A DNA stretch of 64,000 nucleotides from contig NZ_SHKP01000006.1 in NCBI RefSeq assembly GCF_004217215.1, positions 372,001-436,000 of the forward strand. The letters are read 5' to 3'. Position 1 is the stretch's first letter, and the number at the start of each line of letters is the position of its first letter. A program made the position numbers and the translations under genes. The notes beneath the pieces were generated by a model. That model did no database searches. It saw nothing but the letters and a program-made list of their open reading frames with translations, and was not told the DNA's origin. The stretch comes from Rivibacter subsaxonicus. Lineage in GTDB: Bacteria; Pseudomonadota; Gammaproteobacteria; Burkholderiales; Burkholderiaceae_C. Positions 9,275 through 18,465 of the stretch are shown piece by piece.

Positions 9275-10870
9275 TCACTGCTCTTGCGGCGGATGCTCCG
9301 GCCACTTCAGCGCCGGCCGTGAGAAGTTCCCCTTGCCGCGCTTGCCGTTCACCGACTCGGTGTTCATGGAGAACAGCAGCGTCGTGTACGCAATCGCATC
9401 GGCATTGGTGTCGAGCGCGACGTCGTTGTTGTTGGCGTAGGTGTCGCAGGCCAGGTGGTAGCAGGGGTCGTACTGCTGCCCGGCGGTACCACCCCAAAGC
9501 GCTGCCTCGGCGGCTGTCTTCACACCTTCGGCACCGGTGAACAGGCCGCCGGCGGGAATGTCGACGCCCAGCGCGATGAAGGGGCCGTAGTCCGAGCGGC
9601 CGCTGAAGTCCGTGCCCTTGAACGGCACGCCGCGGTCTCTGTAGAACTGCTCGAAGGCCTGCTCGATCTCGGCCGAGCCGGCCGGCCCTGCCGGCGCGCC
9701 GGTGCCGTCGGAGTTGTCGCCGTCGTAGATGAAGAACACGTGGTTCGGCGACCCCACCATGTCGAAGTTGAGGTACAGGGCGATTCGTTGGCGTTCGGAC
9801 TCGCTCAGCCCGGCGACATAGGCGGTAGAGCCGACCAGTCCGGACTCCTCGCCGCCCCACCAGGCAAAACGCAGCTTGTTGCGCGGCTTGACCTTGGCCA
9901 TCTGCAGCGCGGTCTCGAGGATCGCGGCACTGCCGGAGCCGTTGTCGTTGATGCCCGGGCCGGCCTGCACTGAGTCCAGGTGCGCGCCGACCATCACGAC
10001 GTTGCCGGGGTCACCGTCGCGTGACTCGGCGATCACGTTGTACTGCGTCACGTTCTGCGGTGCCGGCGCGTTGATGAACGCCACCGAATCAGCCTGCGCC
10101 AGCGCCGAGCCGTCGGCGAAGGACGCGCCGACCACCGGAATGGTGACCGTTGCAGGGGCCAGCGTGCCGACGATCAGCCCCTCGCGTAGCGGTGTGTCGC
10201 CCTGGTTGAAGATGATCACGCCGCCCGCGCCGGCGGCCTGCGCATTGACCGCCTTGATGGCGAAGGAGCAGGTGCCGCGCTGGATCAGCGCGATGTTGCC
10301 GACCGGGAAACCGGCAAAGTCGGTCGCCTCGCAGCCACTCGTGCTCGCGCGCGGTGGCACGAGGTTGATGTCGACCGGCGTCACGCTCGCCGTGACACTG
10401 CCGAAACCCGAGCCGGTGAAGGTGCCGGTCGCGTAGGTGGCCGCCACCGGCGCCGTCTGCTGTAGCACCGACGGCGGGTTGTAGACGAAGGCGAAGGGGT
10501 TGAGCGAGACCACATAGCCTGCCGCGCTCATCTTGCCGACGATGTAGTCGACGCTCGCGTCGTAGCCTGTGGTGCCCGCCGCGCGGTTGCCGCCGTTGCC
10601 ATTGGCAACGGTCTGCAGCGCCGCCTGGTGGGCGCGGACGCCGGCCAGGCCGACGCACTCGAGCAGCTTCTTGAAGGTGTTGTTGACGCGCGCAGCGCAG
10701 GCATTCGTTGCGGCCTGCGCGCCGGCGCTGGAAGAAGATGCTGAAGCCGGCTCGTCACCGTCGCTGCCGCCGCCGCAGCCGGCGACCACCAGCGCCGCGG
10801 CCAAGGCCGACGCGCCTGCCAGCTGGCGTCGACGCTGCGCGACGCCTGCATCCAGATCGAATCCGTTCAT
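9275..10870 (-). CDS. Secreted M28-family zinc aminopeptidase with PA domain (lipoprotein)
   Basis: A 531-residue exported peptidase. The leader ends in VVAGC (Cys32), a lipobox, and is followed by a Gly/Ser/Ala linker. A PA insert (about 170-285) contains IALIQRGTCSFAIKAVNAQ. The M28 domain has GAHLDSV, PGINDNGSGSAA, WWGGEESGLVGS, LNFDMVGSPNH and CYHLACDTY, supplying the two-zinc ligands and catalytic Glu. It resembles Streptomyces-type aminopeptidases that trim N-terminal residues from peptides. The ATG at 10868-10870 follows a GGAGGAG site, which decides the start over the longer frame. It separates nusB from the aminotransferase gene. Confidence 0.92.
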   Translation of the reverse strand: MNGFDLDAGVAQRRRQLAGASALAAALVVAGCGGGSDGDEPASASSSSAGAQAATNACAARVNNTFKKLLECVGLAGVRAHQAALQTVANGNGGNRAAGTTGYDASVDYIVGKMSAAGYVVSLNPFAFVYNPPSVLQQTAPVAATYATGTFTGSGFGSVTASVTPVDINLVPPRASTSGCEATDFAGFPVGNIALIQRGTCSFAIKAVNAQAAGAGGVIIFNQGDTPLREGLIVGTLAPATVTIPVVGASFADGSALAQADSVAFINAPAPQNVTQYNVIAESRDGDPGNVVMVGAHLDSVQAGPGINDNGSGSAAILETALQMAKVKPRNKLRFAWWGGEESGLVGSTAYVAGLSESERQRIALYLNFDMVGSPNHVFFIYDGDNSDGTGAPAGPAGSAEIEQAFEQFYRDRGVPFKGTDFSGRSDYGPFIALGVDIPAGGLFTGAEGVKTAAEAALWGGTAGQQYDPCYHLACDTYANNNDVALDTNADAIAYTTLLFSMNTESVNGKRGKGNFSRPALKWPEHPPQEQ

Positions 10871-11072
10871 GGACAGCTCCTCCGAACGTGAAGAAGGCCG
10901 CCAGGGGGCGGTCGCCGTGGCCCCAGCCTTGCCGTCGACGGGCACTCGCTCAGGTCGTGGCGCAGTGTGGGCTCGCTGGCGCCGCGGTGCCAGCCCGACC
11001 CCTAGTTTGGAAGCTGCCTGCGCCGACGAAGGCGCAGGCGCCGCGCGATCGATCCCGGATCGCCCGACGCTC

Positions 11073-11579
11073 TCAGCGCTGTGCGTTGCGCGCCTTGACC
11101 TCGACCGGTCGCAACTGCAGCGCGGCGCGGTCGAGCACGCCGTTGACGTACTTGTGGCCGTCGGTGCCGCCGAAGCTCTTGGCCAGCTCGACCGCCTCGT
11201 TGATCGCCACCCGGTAGGGGATGTCCAGGCAATGCTTGAGTTCGTAGGCGCCGATCATCAGCACCGCATGCTCGACCGGCGACAGCTCGCTGGTCTTGCG
11301 ATCCACATGCTGGGCCAGCACCGCGTCGAGCAGCGCGGCCTCGGCGATGCAGCCGTGCAGCAACGCGTCGAAGTGGGCGGCGTCGACACCGCGGAACTCT
11401 TCCTGCTCGCGCATGTGGGCGTCGATCACGCCGGCCTCGGCGGCCGAGATCAGCCACTCGTAGAGACCCTGCAGCGCCAGTTCACGCGAGCGGCGGCGGG
11501 CCGACTTGGGCTGGCCGGGGCGCCGCGTCGGCGCCTTGCGCGCAGCGTCGGCCTTCGGCGCGGGATGTTGTTCGCTCAC
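11073..11579 (-). CDS. nusB: NusB transcription antitermination factor
   Basis: A 168-residue NusB. After a charged N-terminal extension it has [12 protein letters not shown], the conserved first helix, then [19 protein letters not shown] and [30 protein letters not shown]. It binds boxA RNA with S10 (NusE) in rRNA antitermination. It begins with GTG inside the ribH stop (GTGA overlap), so it is coupled to lumazine synthase, a common bacterial arrangement. Confidence 0.95.
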   Translation of the reverse strand: MSEQHPAPKADAARKAPTRRPGQPKSARRRSRELALQGLYEWLISAAEAGVIDAHMREQEEFRGVDAAHFDALLHGCIAEAALLDAVLAQHVDRKTSELSPVEHAVLMIGAYELKHCLDIPYRVAINEAVELAKSFGGTDGHKYVNGVLDRAALQLRPVEVKARNAQR

Positions 11580-12040
11580 GTGATGTCTTCCAGCAAATTG
11601 GCCATCTCGACCGCGACGCGCGCGGCGTCGCGGCCCTTGTCCTCGGCGCGGGCCCAGGCCTGGGCCTCGTTCTCGACGGTGAGGATCGCGTTGGCGATCG
11701 GCACGCCGTGGTCGAGTGAGACACGGGTGACGCCGGCGCCGCTCTCGTTGGCGACCAGCTCGAAGTGATAGGTCTCGCCGCGGATGATGCAGCCAAGGGC
11801 CACCAGCGCGTCGAACTCGTCGCGCCGCGCCATGGCCTGCAGCACCACCGGCACCTCGAGCGCGCCGGGCACCAGCACCAGCTCGATGTGCTTCTCGGCG
11901 ACGCCGAGCGCCATCAACTCGGCCCGGCAGGCATTGGCCAGCGCGGCGGTCAGCGGCGCGTTGAAGCGCGCCTGCACGATGCCGATGCGCAGACCCTCGC
12001 CGTCGAGCCCCTCGGGCGTGCCTTGATCTGCGTCTTGCAT
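11576..12040 (-). CDS. ribH: 6,7-dimethyl-8-ribityllumazine synthase
   Basis: A 154-residue lumazine synthase. It condenses 5-amino-6-ribitylaminouracil with 3,4-dihydroxy-2-butanone 4-phosphate, the penultimate step to riboflavin. Signature segments are [37 protein letters not shown] and [13 protein letters not shown]. The start ATG at 12038-12040 gives the family's usual length. It lies 32 bases after ribB and overlaps nusB by 4 bases. Confidence 0.96.
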   Translation of the reverse strand: MQDADQGTPEGLDGEGLRIGIVQARFNAPLTAALANACRAELMALGVAEKHIELVLVPGALEVPVVLQAMARRDEFDALVALGCIIRGETYHFELVANESGAGVTRVSLDHGVPIANAILTVENEAQAWARAEDKGRDAARVAVEMANLLEDIT

Positions 12041-12072
12041 CGGGTCGCTTTGCTGGAGAAGGAGAAACGGGT

Positions 12073-13167
12073 TCAGGCTGCAGCCACGAAGCCGGTGACC
12101 TCGAGGCCGTAGCCGGTCATGCTCGGCATGCGGCGCGGGCTGCCGAGCAGCTTCATGCGCTGCACGCCGAGGTCGCGCAGGATCTGGGCGCCGACACCGT
12201 AGGTGCGCAGGTCCATCTGGCCGCGCGGCGCCGGGGCCGCCTCGCGCGAGTTCGACAGGCCGCGGATCAGCGCATCGCCGGCCTCGCCGCAGTTGAGCAG
12301 CACCGCGACGCCGCGGCCCGACTCGCGCAGCGCGGCCAGCGCCTTCGCCAGCGGCCACGAATGGGCGCAGGCGCCGGTGTCGAGCAGGTCGAGCACCGAC
12401 AGCGGCTCGTGAACGCGCACCAGCACCTCGTCGCTCTCTGTCCAGCGACCGACGCTGAGCGCGATGTGGGCGGCGCCGGAGCGGTCGCGGTAAGCCACTG
12501 CCTCGAAGGCACCGTGCGGCGTGTCGAGCGTGCGCCGGGTGACGCGCTCGATCAGCGACTCGTGGCGGCTGCGGTAGTGGATCAGGTCGGCGATGGTGCC
12601 GATCTTCAGCCCATGTTCGCGGGCGAAGATCTCCAGGTCCGGCAGCCGGGCCATCGTGCCGTCGTCCTTCATGATCTCGCAGATCACCGAGCTCGGGCTC
12701 AGTCCCGCCATGCGGGTGAGGTCGCAGCCGGCCTCGGTATGACCGGCGCGCATCAGCACGCCGCCGTCCTGGGCCTGGAGCGGGAAGATGTGGCCGGGCT
12801 GGACCAGGTCGTTCGGGTGCGCGTCCCTGGCGACCGCGGCCTGCACCGTGCGGGCGCGGTCGGCGGCCGAGATGCCGGTGGTGACGCCGCTGGCCGCCTC
12901 GATCGAGACGGTGAACGCGGTGCCATGCTGGGTGCCGTTGCGCACCGCCATCGGCGGCAGGCGCAGGCGCTCGCAGCGCTCGCGCGTAAGCGTCAGGCAG
13001 ATCAGGCCACGACCATGACGCGCCATGAAGTTGATCGCCTCGGGCGTGACGAGGTCGGCGGCGAGGACCAGATCGCCCTCGTTCTCGCGGTCTTCCTCAT
13101 CGACCAGGATGACCATGCGGCCGGCGGCCAGCTCGCTGACGAGTTCGGGAATCGGTGCAATCGGCAT
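12073..13167 (-). CDS. ribB: 3,4-dihydroxy-2-butanone-4-phosphate synthase with degenerate GTP cyclohydrolase II-like domain (RibBX type)
   Basis: A 364-residue two-domain protein. The N-terminal domain (1-205) is an intact RibB with [22 protein letters not shown] and [17 protein letters not shown], and makes the four-carbon unit of riboflavin. The C-terminal domain aligns in position with RibA but lacks its zinc cysteines and catalytic segment: where RibA has a Cys-rich CDCG region, this has [20 protein letters not shown], and no GRGIGL follows. This matches the RibBX variant described from Proteobacteria, whose second domain lacks cyclohydrolase activity. GTP cyclohydrolase II is therefore expected elsewhere in the genome. 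Confidence 0.9.
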   Translation of the reverse strand: MPIAPIPELVSELAAGRMVILVDEEDRENEGDLVLAADLVTPEAINFMARHGRGLICLTLTRERCERLRLPPMAVRNGTQHGTAFTVSIEAASGVTTGISAADRARTVQAAVARDAHPNDLVQPGHIFPLQAQDGGVLMRAGHTEAGCDLTRMAGLSPSSVICEIMKDDGTMARLPDLEIFAREHGLKIGTIADLIHYRSRHESLIERVTRRTLDTPHGAFEAVAYRDRSGAAHIALSVGRWTESDEVLVRVHEPLSVLDLLDTGACAHSWPLAKALAALRESGRGVAVLLNCGEAGDALIRGLSNSREAAPAPRGQMDLRTYGVGAQILRDLGVQRMKLLGSPRRMPSMTGYGLEVTGFVAAA

Positions 13168-13214
13168 AAGCCCGCAATTGTAGGTGGCGGCGCCCCTGCG
13201 GGCGCCTCGTGGGG

Positions 13215-14783
13215 CTACAACTGGGACTCGATCGGCAGCAGTCCGAGCAGCCAGACGCCGAGCTTGCGCAGCGTGCCGACCTCCGGCTCGGCGTCGAGCT
13301 TCTTGAAAGTCTCGCCGTCCTTCTGCATCCAGGCCAGGCGTCGGCCGCTCGTGTCGTCCTCGAGCAGGACCTGCCAGGTGGCGCTGTCGAGGCCGCGCTC
13401 GATGCCGTCGGCGAGCATGGCCGACAGCGCTGCGCTCTCGCAGACCAGTCCGACCTCGGTGTTGAGGTAGAGCGAGCGCGGGTCGAGGTTGAGCGAGCCG
13501 ATGAAGACCGACTCGCGATCGAAGATGAAGGTCTTGGCGTGCAGCGAGGCGCGCGAGGAGCCGAAGGTGTCCTTCTTGCGCCGCGCCGCCGGCTCGCTGT
13601 CTTTGTCAGCGTGCGGGCGCAGTTCGTAGAGGCGCACGCCAGCCACCAGCAGCGCCTTGCGCTGGCGGGCGTAGCCGGCGTGGACCGCGCCGACGTCGGT
13701 GGCCGCCAGCGAGTTGGTCAGCACGGTGACGCGCACACCGCGCGCCACCAGCGCGGCCAGTGCCGCGACGCCCTTGTCGCCGGGCACGAAGTAGGGCGAG
13801 ACAATCAGCAGCTCGCGTCGGACCGGACTCGCCGTCGGCGACCGGTTGGTCGCCCGTTGGGTGGCAATCTCGTCCGCGCTCAGCTCGATCTTGTCCGGAT
13901 CGTCGGCCAGTAGCCGGACCTGTCCCCAGTGCAGACGCGGGCCGTTCCCGGCCCGGCTCTCGAGCCAGCTCTCGGTTGCCTCGGAAGCGTAGGCGCTGTC
14001 GCGCTGGGCCGCGACGTAGTTCGCAAGTCGACCGCGCAGCGCCGCCAGTTGCGCCGGATCGCCCGGCCGGCCGAGCAGCGTGGCGATCGGGTAGGCATGC
14101 GAGGAGTTCCAGTAGCGGTCGAAGGAGGCCGAGACCTCGGGCACCACGCGGCCGGTAGTCAGCACGTCGAGATCGCCGAAGGCAACGTCGCCGGGGGCGC
14201 CGAAGTACTCGTCGCCGATGTTGCGCCCGCCGAGGATCGCGACCTGGTTGTCGGCGACGAAGGCCTTGTTGTGCATGCGCCGGTTGACGCGCCCGAAGTC
14301 GGCCGCGGTGCCGAGCAGGCGAAGGCTGCGCCAGGCCACCGGATTGAAGAGCCGGATCTCGATGTTGGGGTGGGCGTCGAGGCTGGAGAGCACCTGGTCG
14401 TCGGCGCGCGCGCCGACGTCGTCGAGCAGCACCCGCACCCGCACGCCGCGGTCGGCGGCGCGCAGCAGGGCTTCGGTGAGGTAGCGGCCGGTGAGGTCGT
14501 CGTGCCAGATGTAGTACTGCAGGTCGAGCGAGCGCTCGGCCCGGCCCGCCAGCGCGAGCCTGGCCACGAGGGCCTCGACGCCGTCGGGCAGGGCCATGCA
14601 GGCCGACTGGCCCGGATGCGGCGCCGCGGCACGAACCGCGATCTGGCCGAGCCGGGTGTCCGCCGTCTTCTCGATGGCATGCGATTCGCCGCGACCTTCC
14701 TGCGACGGTAGCGAGGCACAGCCGACGAGAGCGGACAGCACCGCCGTGAACTGCACTACCAGCAGGATCAGGCGCCGGCGCAT
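13215..14783 (-). CDS. Phospholipase D-family lipoprotein, cardiolipin synthase-like
   Basis: A 522-residue protein with two HKD motifs: HNKAFVADNQVAILGGRNIG in the first half and LHAKTFIFDRESVFIGSLNL in the second. This is the duplicated PLD fold of bacterial cardiolipin synthases and related phosphatidyltransferases. The N-terminus (LVVQFTAVLSALVGCASLPS) is a lipoprotein signal with Cys near 21, unlike integral ClsA. The start ATG lies inside the DUF3047 gene (16-base overlap). The exact lipid substrate is unknown. It sits within the riboflavin gene run. Confidence 0.9.
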   Translation of the reverse strand: MRRRLILLVVQFTAVLSALVGCASLPSQEGRGESHAIEKTADTRLGQIAVRAAAPHPGQSACMALPDGVEALVARLALAGRAERSLDLQYYIWHDDLTGRYLTEALLRAADRGVRVRVLLDDVGARADDQVLSSLDAHPNIEIRLFNPVAWRSLRLLGTAADFGRVNRRMHNKAFVADNQVAILGGRNIGDEYFGAPGDVAFGDLDVLTTGRVVPEVSASFDRYWNSSHAYPIATLLGRPGDPAQLAALRGRLANYVAAQRDSAYASEATESWLESRAGNGPRLHWGQVRLLADDPDKIELSADEIATQRATNRSPTASPVRRELLIVSPYFVPGDKGVAALAALVARGVRVTVLTNSLAATDVGAVHAGYARQRKALLVAGVRLYELRPHADKDSEPAARRKKDTFGSSRASLHAKTFIFDRESVFIGSLNLDPRSLYLNTEVGLVCESAALSAMLADGIERGLDSATWQVLLEDDTSGRRLAWMQKDGETFKKLDAEPEVGTLRKLGVWLLGLLPIESQL

Positions 14784-15502
14784 GTGAGACGAATGTCCGC
14801 GTAACTGCCGCTGGCCTTGGTGCCGGTGTTGTCGGTGTCGGTCATCACCGCGACCCCGACCAGCGGCCCGGGCGGCTCGCCGAAGCTGCGCTTGAAGTCT
14901 TCGGCCAGGCGGCGCTCCACCGCCTGCCATTGGCCGAGCCCGGCCGCCCCGGAGGCGACGACGATCATCTTCAGCCGGCTGCTGTGCGCCGAAGGAATCA
15001 GCGTGCCTACCGGCACCTGGTCGCTCCAGATGTACATCAGCGTGGCATAGGGGGGCTCCACGCCGGAGAGCCGCTTGGCCCGATTGAAGCGTTCGCGCTC
15101 GGCCTCGGTCAGCTTGCTGCGATCGCCGTCGAAGGCGACGATCACGCGCAGCGGCGCGTCCTCGCGCTTGCGGTCGCGGTTGTCGGCGCCGGGCACCAGC
15201 GCGTCGGTCTTCCAGCGCCAGCTCAGCGTTGCCGTCGTGGCCGGTGCCTTGTCGATCGGCCTGACGTAGAGGGATGCCGAGTTGTCGGCGACGGCCTGCA
15301 ACACGCTGCCGACCTTGTCCTCGGTCAGCAGCGAATAGGCGGTGTCGCGCTTGAGTTTCGACAGGGGCCGGTAGCTCCAGCCGTTGCCGCTGCCAAAGCC
15401 CAGGTCGAGCGGCGCACAGGCCGCCGTGTCGGCCGCGAAGGCGGTTGAACTGCCGGCGAACAACAGCAGTCCCAGCGCGAAGCGGCTCAGGCGGTGACGC
15501 AT
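14768..15502 (-). CDS. DUF3047 periplasmic protein
   Basis: A 244-residue protein with a cleavable signal peptide ending near SSTAFA. The body has LSWRWKTDALVPGADN, DAPLRVIVAFDGD, YIWSDQVPVGTLIPSAHS and GVAVMTDTDNTGTKA, the pattern of DUF3047. Function is unknown; the fold is probably a beta sandwich. The start ATG at 15500-15502 is 10 bases after ribE. The last 16 bases overlap the phospholipase D-like gene, suggesting the two are translated together and act on the envelope. Confidence 0.8.
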   Translation of the reverse strand: MRHRLSRFALGLLLFAGSSTAFAADTAACAPLDLGFGSGNGWSYRPLSKLKRDTAYSLLTEDKVGSVLQAVADNSASLYVRPIDKAPATTATLSWRWKTDALVPGADNRDRKREDAPLRVIVAFDGDRSKLTEAERERFNRAKRLSGVEPPYATLMYIWSDQVPVGTLIPSAHSSRLKMIVVASGAAGLGQWQAVERRLAEDFKRSFGEPPGPLVGVAVMTDTDNTGTKASGSYADIRLTCAGA

Positions 15503-15512
15503 GCTCGGGCTA

Positions 15513-16133
15513 TCAGTTGCGATTGCCCAGCATGCGCTCCACATAGCGCGCGATCAAGTCGACCTCCAGATTCACGGGGGCACCCGCGACCAGTGCGCCG
15601 AGCGCCGTGTTCTGAACCGTGTGCGGGATCAGGTTGATGCTGATCTCGCAACTCTCGGCGCGGTCCAGCACCGAGTTGACGGTAAGGCTGACGCCGTTGA
15701 CGGTGATCGAGCCCTTGTAGGCCAGGTACTTCGCCAACGAACGCGGTGCGTCGATGCGCAGTTCCCAGCTCTCGCCGACCGGCGCGAAGTGGCCGACGCG
15801 TCCGATGCCGTCGACGTGGCCGGCGACCAGGTGGCCGCCGAGCCGGTCGTGGGCGCGCAGCGCCTTCTCGAGGTTGATCGCGCCCGGCGCGTCGAGGCCG
15901 GCGGTGCGCGCCAGGCTTTCGGCCGAGATGTCGATCGTGAAACGGGCGGCGGCGGCGTCGAAGGACGTGACCGTCATGCAGGCGCCGTTGAGCGCGATGC
16001 TGTCGCCGAGGGCGACGTCGTCGAGGTAGCCGGCCGGCGCCGCGATGGTGAGGCGCTTGCCGTGGTCGGGATCGGCGCCGAGCGCGTCGACCGTGTCGAT
16101 GCGGCCGACGCCGCTGATGATTCCGGTGAACAT
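15513..16133 (-). CDS. ribE: Riboflavin synthase alpha chain
   Basis: A 206-residue riboflavin synthase with two lumazine-binding repeats. It starts MFTGIISGVG, has LNGACMTVTSF in repeat 1 and VNGVSLTVNSV in repeat 2, plus GGHLVAGHVDG. It dismutates two molecules of 6,7-dimethyl-8-ribityllumazine into riboflavin and the pyrimidine substrate. It follows ribD by 4 bases. Confidence 0.96.
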   Translation of the reverse strand: MFTGIISGVGRIDTVDALGADPDHGKRLTIAAPAGYLDDVALGDSIALNGACMTVTSFDAAAARFTIDISAESLARTAGLDAPGAINLEKALRAHDRLGGHLVAGHVDGIGRVGHFAPVGESWELRIDAPRSLAKYLAYKGSITVNGVSLTVNSVLDRAESCEISINLIPHTVQNTALGALVAGAPVNLEVDLIARYVERMLGNRN

Positions 16134-16137
16134 CGGC

Positions 16138-17259
16138 CTATTCTCGCCGTCGCGCCAGCAGGCGCAGGTCGGCGCCGACGCGCTCGACGCCGGTGAAGCC
16201 GAAGGCCAGCGCCTCGGTCAGCGAGCTCAGCGGGCCGAAGGCCGCCATCTCGCGGCCGAGGCCAAGCAGCGTGGGCGCGAGGTAGACCAGCAGCTCGTCG
16301 ACCAGGCTGGCGCGCAGCAGGGAGCCATTGAGCTTGTGGCCGGCCTCGATGTGCAGCTCGTTGACCTGCTCGCGCTCGGCCAGGTGCTGCAGCAGGCGTC
16401 CCAGATCGACCTTGTTGCCGGCTCCGGGCAGGCAGACCAGTTCGGCGCCGCCATCGCGCAGCGCGGCGGCGCGGCTTGCCTGCTCGGCGCCGTCAGGGTC
16501 GAGCGCGCAGGCCACCAGCACCAGTCCCGGCGGCGCCAGCAGGCGTGCGGCTGGTGCCAGCTCGAGCCGCGAGTCGACCACCACCCGCAGCGGCTGCAGG
16601 GCGCTCGGCACCAGCCGCACGTCCAGCCGCGGGTCGTCGTCGCGCACGGTGCCGATGCCGGTCAGCACCGCGCCGGCACGCCGGCGCCAGGCATGGCCGT
16701 CGGCGCGCGCTTCGGGGCCGGTGATCCACTGGCTCGCGCCGTTCTCCAGCGCGGTGCGGCCGTCGAGCGAGGCGGCGATCTTCAGCCGCACCCATGGCAG
16801 GCCGCGCTCCATGCGCGAGAAGAAACCGATGTTGAGCTCGCGCGCCGCCATGCCCCAGGCGCCGCCGACCAGCTCGACCTCGATGCCTGCCGCGCGCAGG
16901 CGCTCGATGCCGCGCCCTGCCACCTGCGGGTTGGGGTCGGTGCTGGCGACCAGCACGCGCGCGACGCCGGCCTCGACCAGCGCGTCGCAGCAGGGCGGCG
17001 TGCGGCCGTGGTGCGAGCAGGGTTCGAGTGAGACCACGGCGGTTGCGCCACGCGGGTCGAGGCCGGCGGCGCGCGCCGCGCGCAGCGCCATGATCTCGGC
17101 ATGGGCCTCGCCGGCACGCTGGGTGTGGCCTTCGCCGATCACCGCGCCGTCGGCCGCCAGCAGCACGCAGCCCACGCGCGGGTTGGGATCGCTCAGGCCG
17201 ATGGCCTGTTCGGCAAGCGCGAGGGTGCGGGTGAAGACGGCATCGCGATCGTTGAGCAT
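16138..17259 (-). CDS. ribD: Bifunctional pyrimidine deaminase/reductase
   Basis: A 373-residue RibD. The N-terminal deaminase has the zinc motif HAEIMALRAA and EPCSHHGRTPPCCDALV. The C-terminal reductase has RLKIAASLDGRTAL, SQWITGPEARADGH, TGIGTVRDDDPRLDVR and ELHIEAGHKLNGSLL. It converts 2,5-diamino-6-ribosylamino-pyrimidinone phosphate to the ribityl intermediate in two steps. It is the first riboflavin gene of the run. The gap to the upstream pilin gene is 24 bases, too short for an FMN riboswitch. Confidence 0.96.
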   Translation of the reverse strand: MLNDRDAVFTRTLALAEQAIGLSDPNPRVGCVLLAADGAVIGEGHTQRAGEAHAEIMALRAARAAGLDPRGATAVVSLEPCSHHGRTPPCCDALVEAGVARVLVASTDPNPQVAGRGIERLRAAGIEVELVGGAWGMAARELNIGFFSRMERGLPWVRLKIAASLDGRTALENGASQWITGPEARADGHAWRRRAGAVLTGIGTVRDDDPRLDVRLVPSALQPLRVVVDSRLELAPAARLLAPPGLVLVACALDPDGAEQASRAAALRDGGAELVCLPGAGNKVDLGRLLQHLAEREQVNELHIEAGHKLNGSLLRASLVDELLVYLAPTLLGLGREMAAFGPLSSLTEALAFGFTGVERVGADLRLLARRRE

Positions 17260-17283
17260 GCGGCGATGCTAACCACTGCCCGC

Positions 17284-18447
17284 TCAGAGTGGCGTGAGCG
17301 GCAGGTAGGCGACCAGCAGCCCGCCGACCGTCGCGTCGGCCGGGCAGGGCGCCGGCGTGGTGGCGTCGATGCGCGGCATGAACAGGAAGTTCTGCGCCGC
17401 CAGCGAGCGCTCCACCCCGGCATAAACGGGCGGATGCTCCTCGTTGGCATCGCCGCGCACGCCGCTGCGGTTGCGTTCCCAGCTGAGCGCGCAGAAGCGA
17501 TCGTTGCTGCGCAGCAGGCTTGCGCTGCGCGCTGCGATCCGTAGCGTGCCCGACCAGCTGTCGGCGCTCATCGGCACCAGACAGGCGTAGTGGTAGCTCG
17601 ACGTGGCGCTGGCGGCGGGTGCCGAGGTGCCCGGGCTGCGCGGCCAGGGGCCGGGCACCGGCACGCGGCTGACGAGGCACTCGGCCGCTGCCGCCGCACT
17701 GTGGCCGGGAGCGAGTTCCAGCGCGAGGGCGGCGGCCTGCGCGTCGCTGTCGAAGCCGGCCGGCAGGCCGCCGATGCTGCCGCTGACGATGGTGGCTTCG
17801 AAGGGCGTGCTGCAGACGTTGTCGGCGCTGAGGCTGGCGCTGACGGCGCCGACGCAGCGGCTCGTGGTGCGGCCGCGGATGGCATCGAAGACGAGATAGC
17901 TGCCGCTGCCGGGCCATTGCAGCGCACTCAGGCCGCGGCCGAGGTAGTGCGCCGCGCCCGGCACCGGTGGCAGCGCATGCGCCGGCAACGCCAGTGCGCC
18001 GGCTGCGGGCGGCGCGGCGAGCGCCCCGCTGTCGGCGGGTTCGATGGCCGCGAGCAGGGTGGCCAGCTGTGCTTGCTGCGCCTGGCCGTGGCGATCGGCC
18101 CAGCCGACCTCCACCACGAGCTGCTTCTCGAAGGCACTCGGCTGGTTCACGCTCCAGCGGCGTTCGAAGCTCGCGTCGCTGGCGGCGGCCGGCGCATCGC
18201 TGCCGCTGGCGAGGTCGGCGTGGGCGAGGTGGCCGGAGGCGCTGGCAATGCGATCGAATCCACGCAGTTGCTCGAGCTGACTCTGCGCCAGGCGCACGGC
18301 GTCGCTGCGCTGGCGTGCGAGCGCGGTGCCGTGGTCGAGCCAGAGCTGCAGGCTGCTCAGCGCCAGGGTGCCGATCGCGAGCACCGTGAGCGCGACCAGC
18401 ACTTCGATCAGCGTGAAGCCGCGTTGACGAAGGCGAAGAGTTGACAT
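17284..18447 (-). CDS. pilV: PilV-like minor pilin, unusually long
   Basis: A 387-residue prepilin. The class III leader MSTLRLRQRG is cleaved before FTLIEVLVALTVLAIGTLAL, with Glu5 of the mature protein present. PilV proteins usually have 150-200 residues; the extra C-terminal part here is Ala/Pro-rich with scattered cysteines (CVGAVSAS, ECLVSRVPVP, YHYACLVPM). It is the last gene of the minor pilin cluster and probably initiates or decorates type IV pili. No pilY1 follows; ribD comes next. Confidence 0.8.
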   Translation of the reverse strand: MSTLRLRQRGFTLIEVLVALTVLAIGTLALSSLQLWLDHGTALARQRSDAVRLAQSQLEQLRGFDRIASASGHLAHADLASGSDAPAAASDASFERRWSVNQPSAFEKQLVVEVGWADRHGQAQQAQLATLLAAIEPADSGALAAPPAAGALALPAHALPPVPGAAHYLGRGLSALQWPGSGSYLVFDAIRGRTTSRCVGAVSASLSADNVCSTPFEATIVSGSIGGLPAGFDSDAQAAALALELAPGHSAAAAAECLVSRVPVPGPWPRSPGTSAPAASATSSYHYACLVPMSADSWSGTLRIAARSASLLRSNDRFCALSWERNRSGVRGDANEEHPPVYAGVERSLAAQNFLFMPRIDATTPAPCPADATVGGLLVAYLPLTPL

Positions 18448-18465
18448 GGCTGGCTCCGGGCTCGG

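Noticed and set aside
12073-13167. Bifunctional RibBA with active GTP cyclohydrolase II
   Set aside because: Zinc cysteines and the catalytic segment of RibA are missing, so only the RibB activity was called.
12041-17283. FMN riboswitch upstream of a riboflavin gene
   Set aside because: Gaps before ribD, ribE and ribB are 4-50 bases and contain no conserved FMN element segments.
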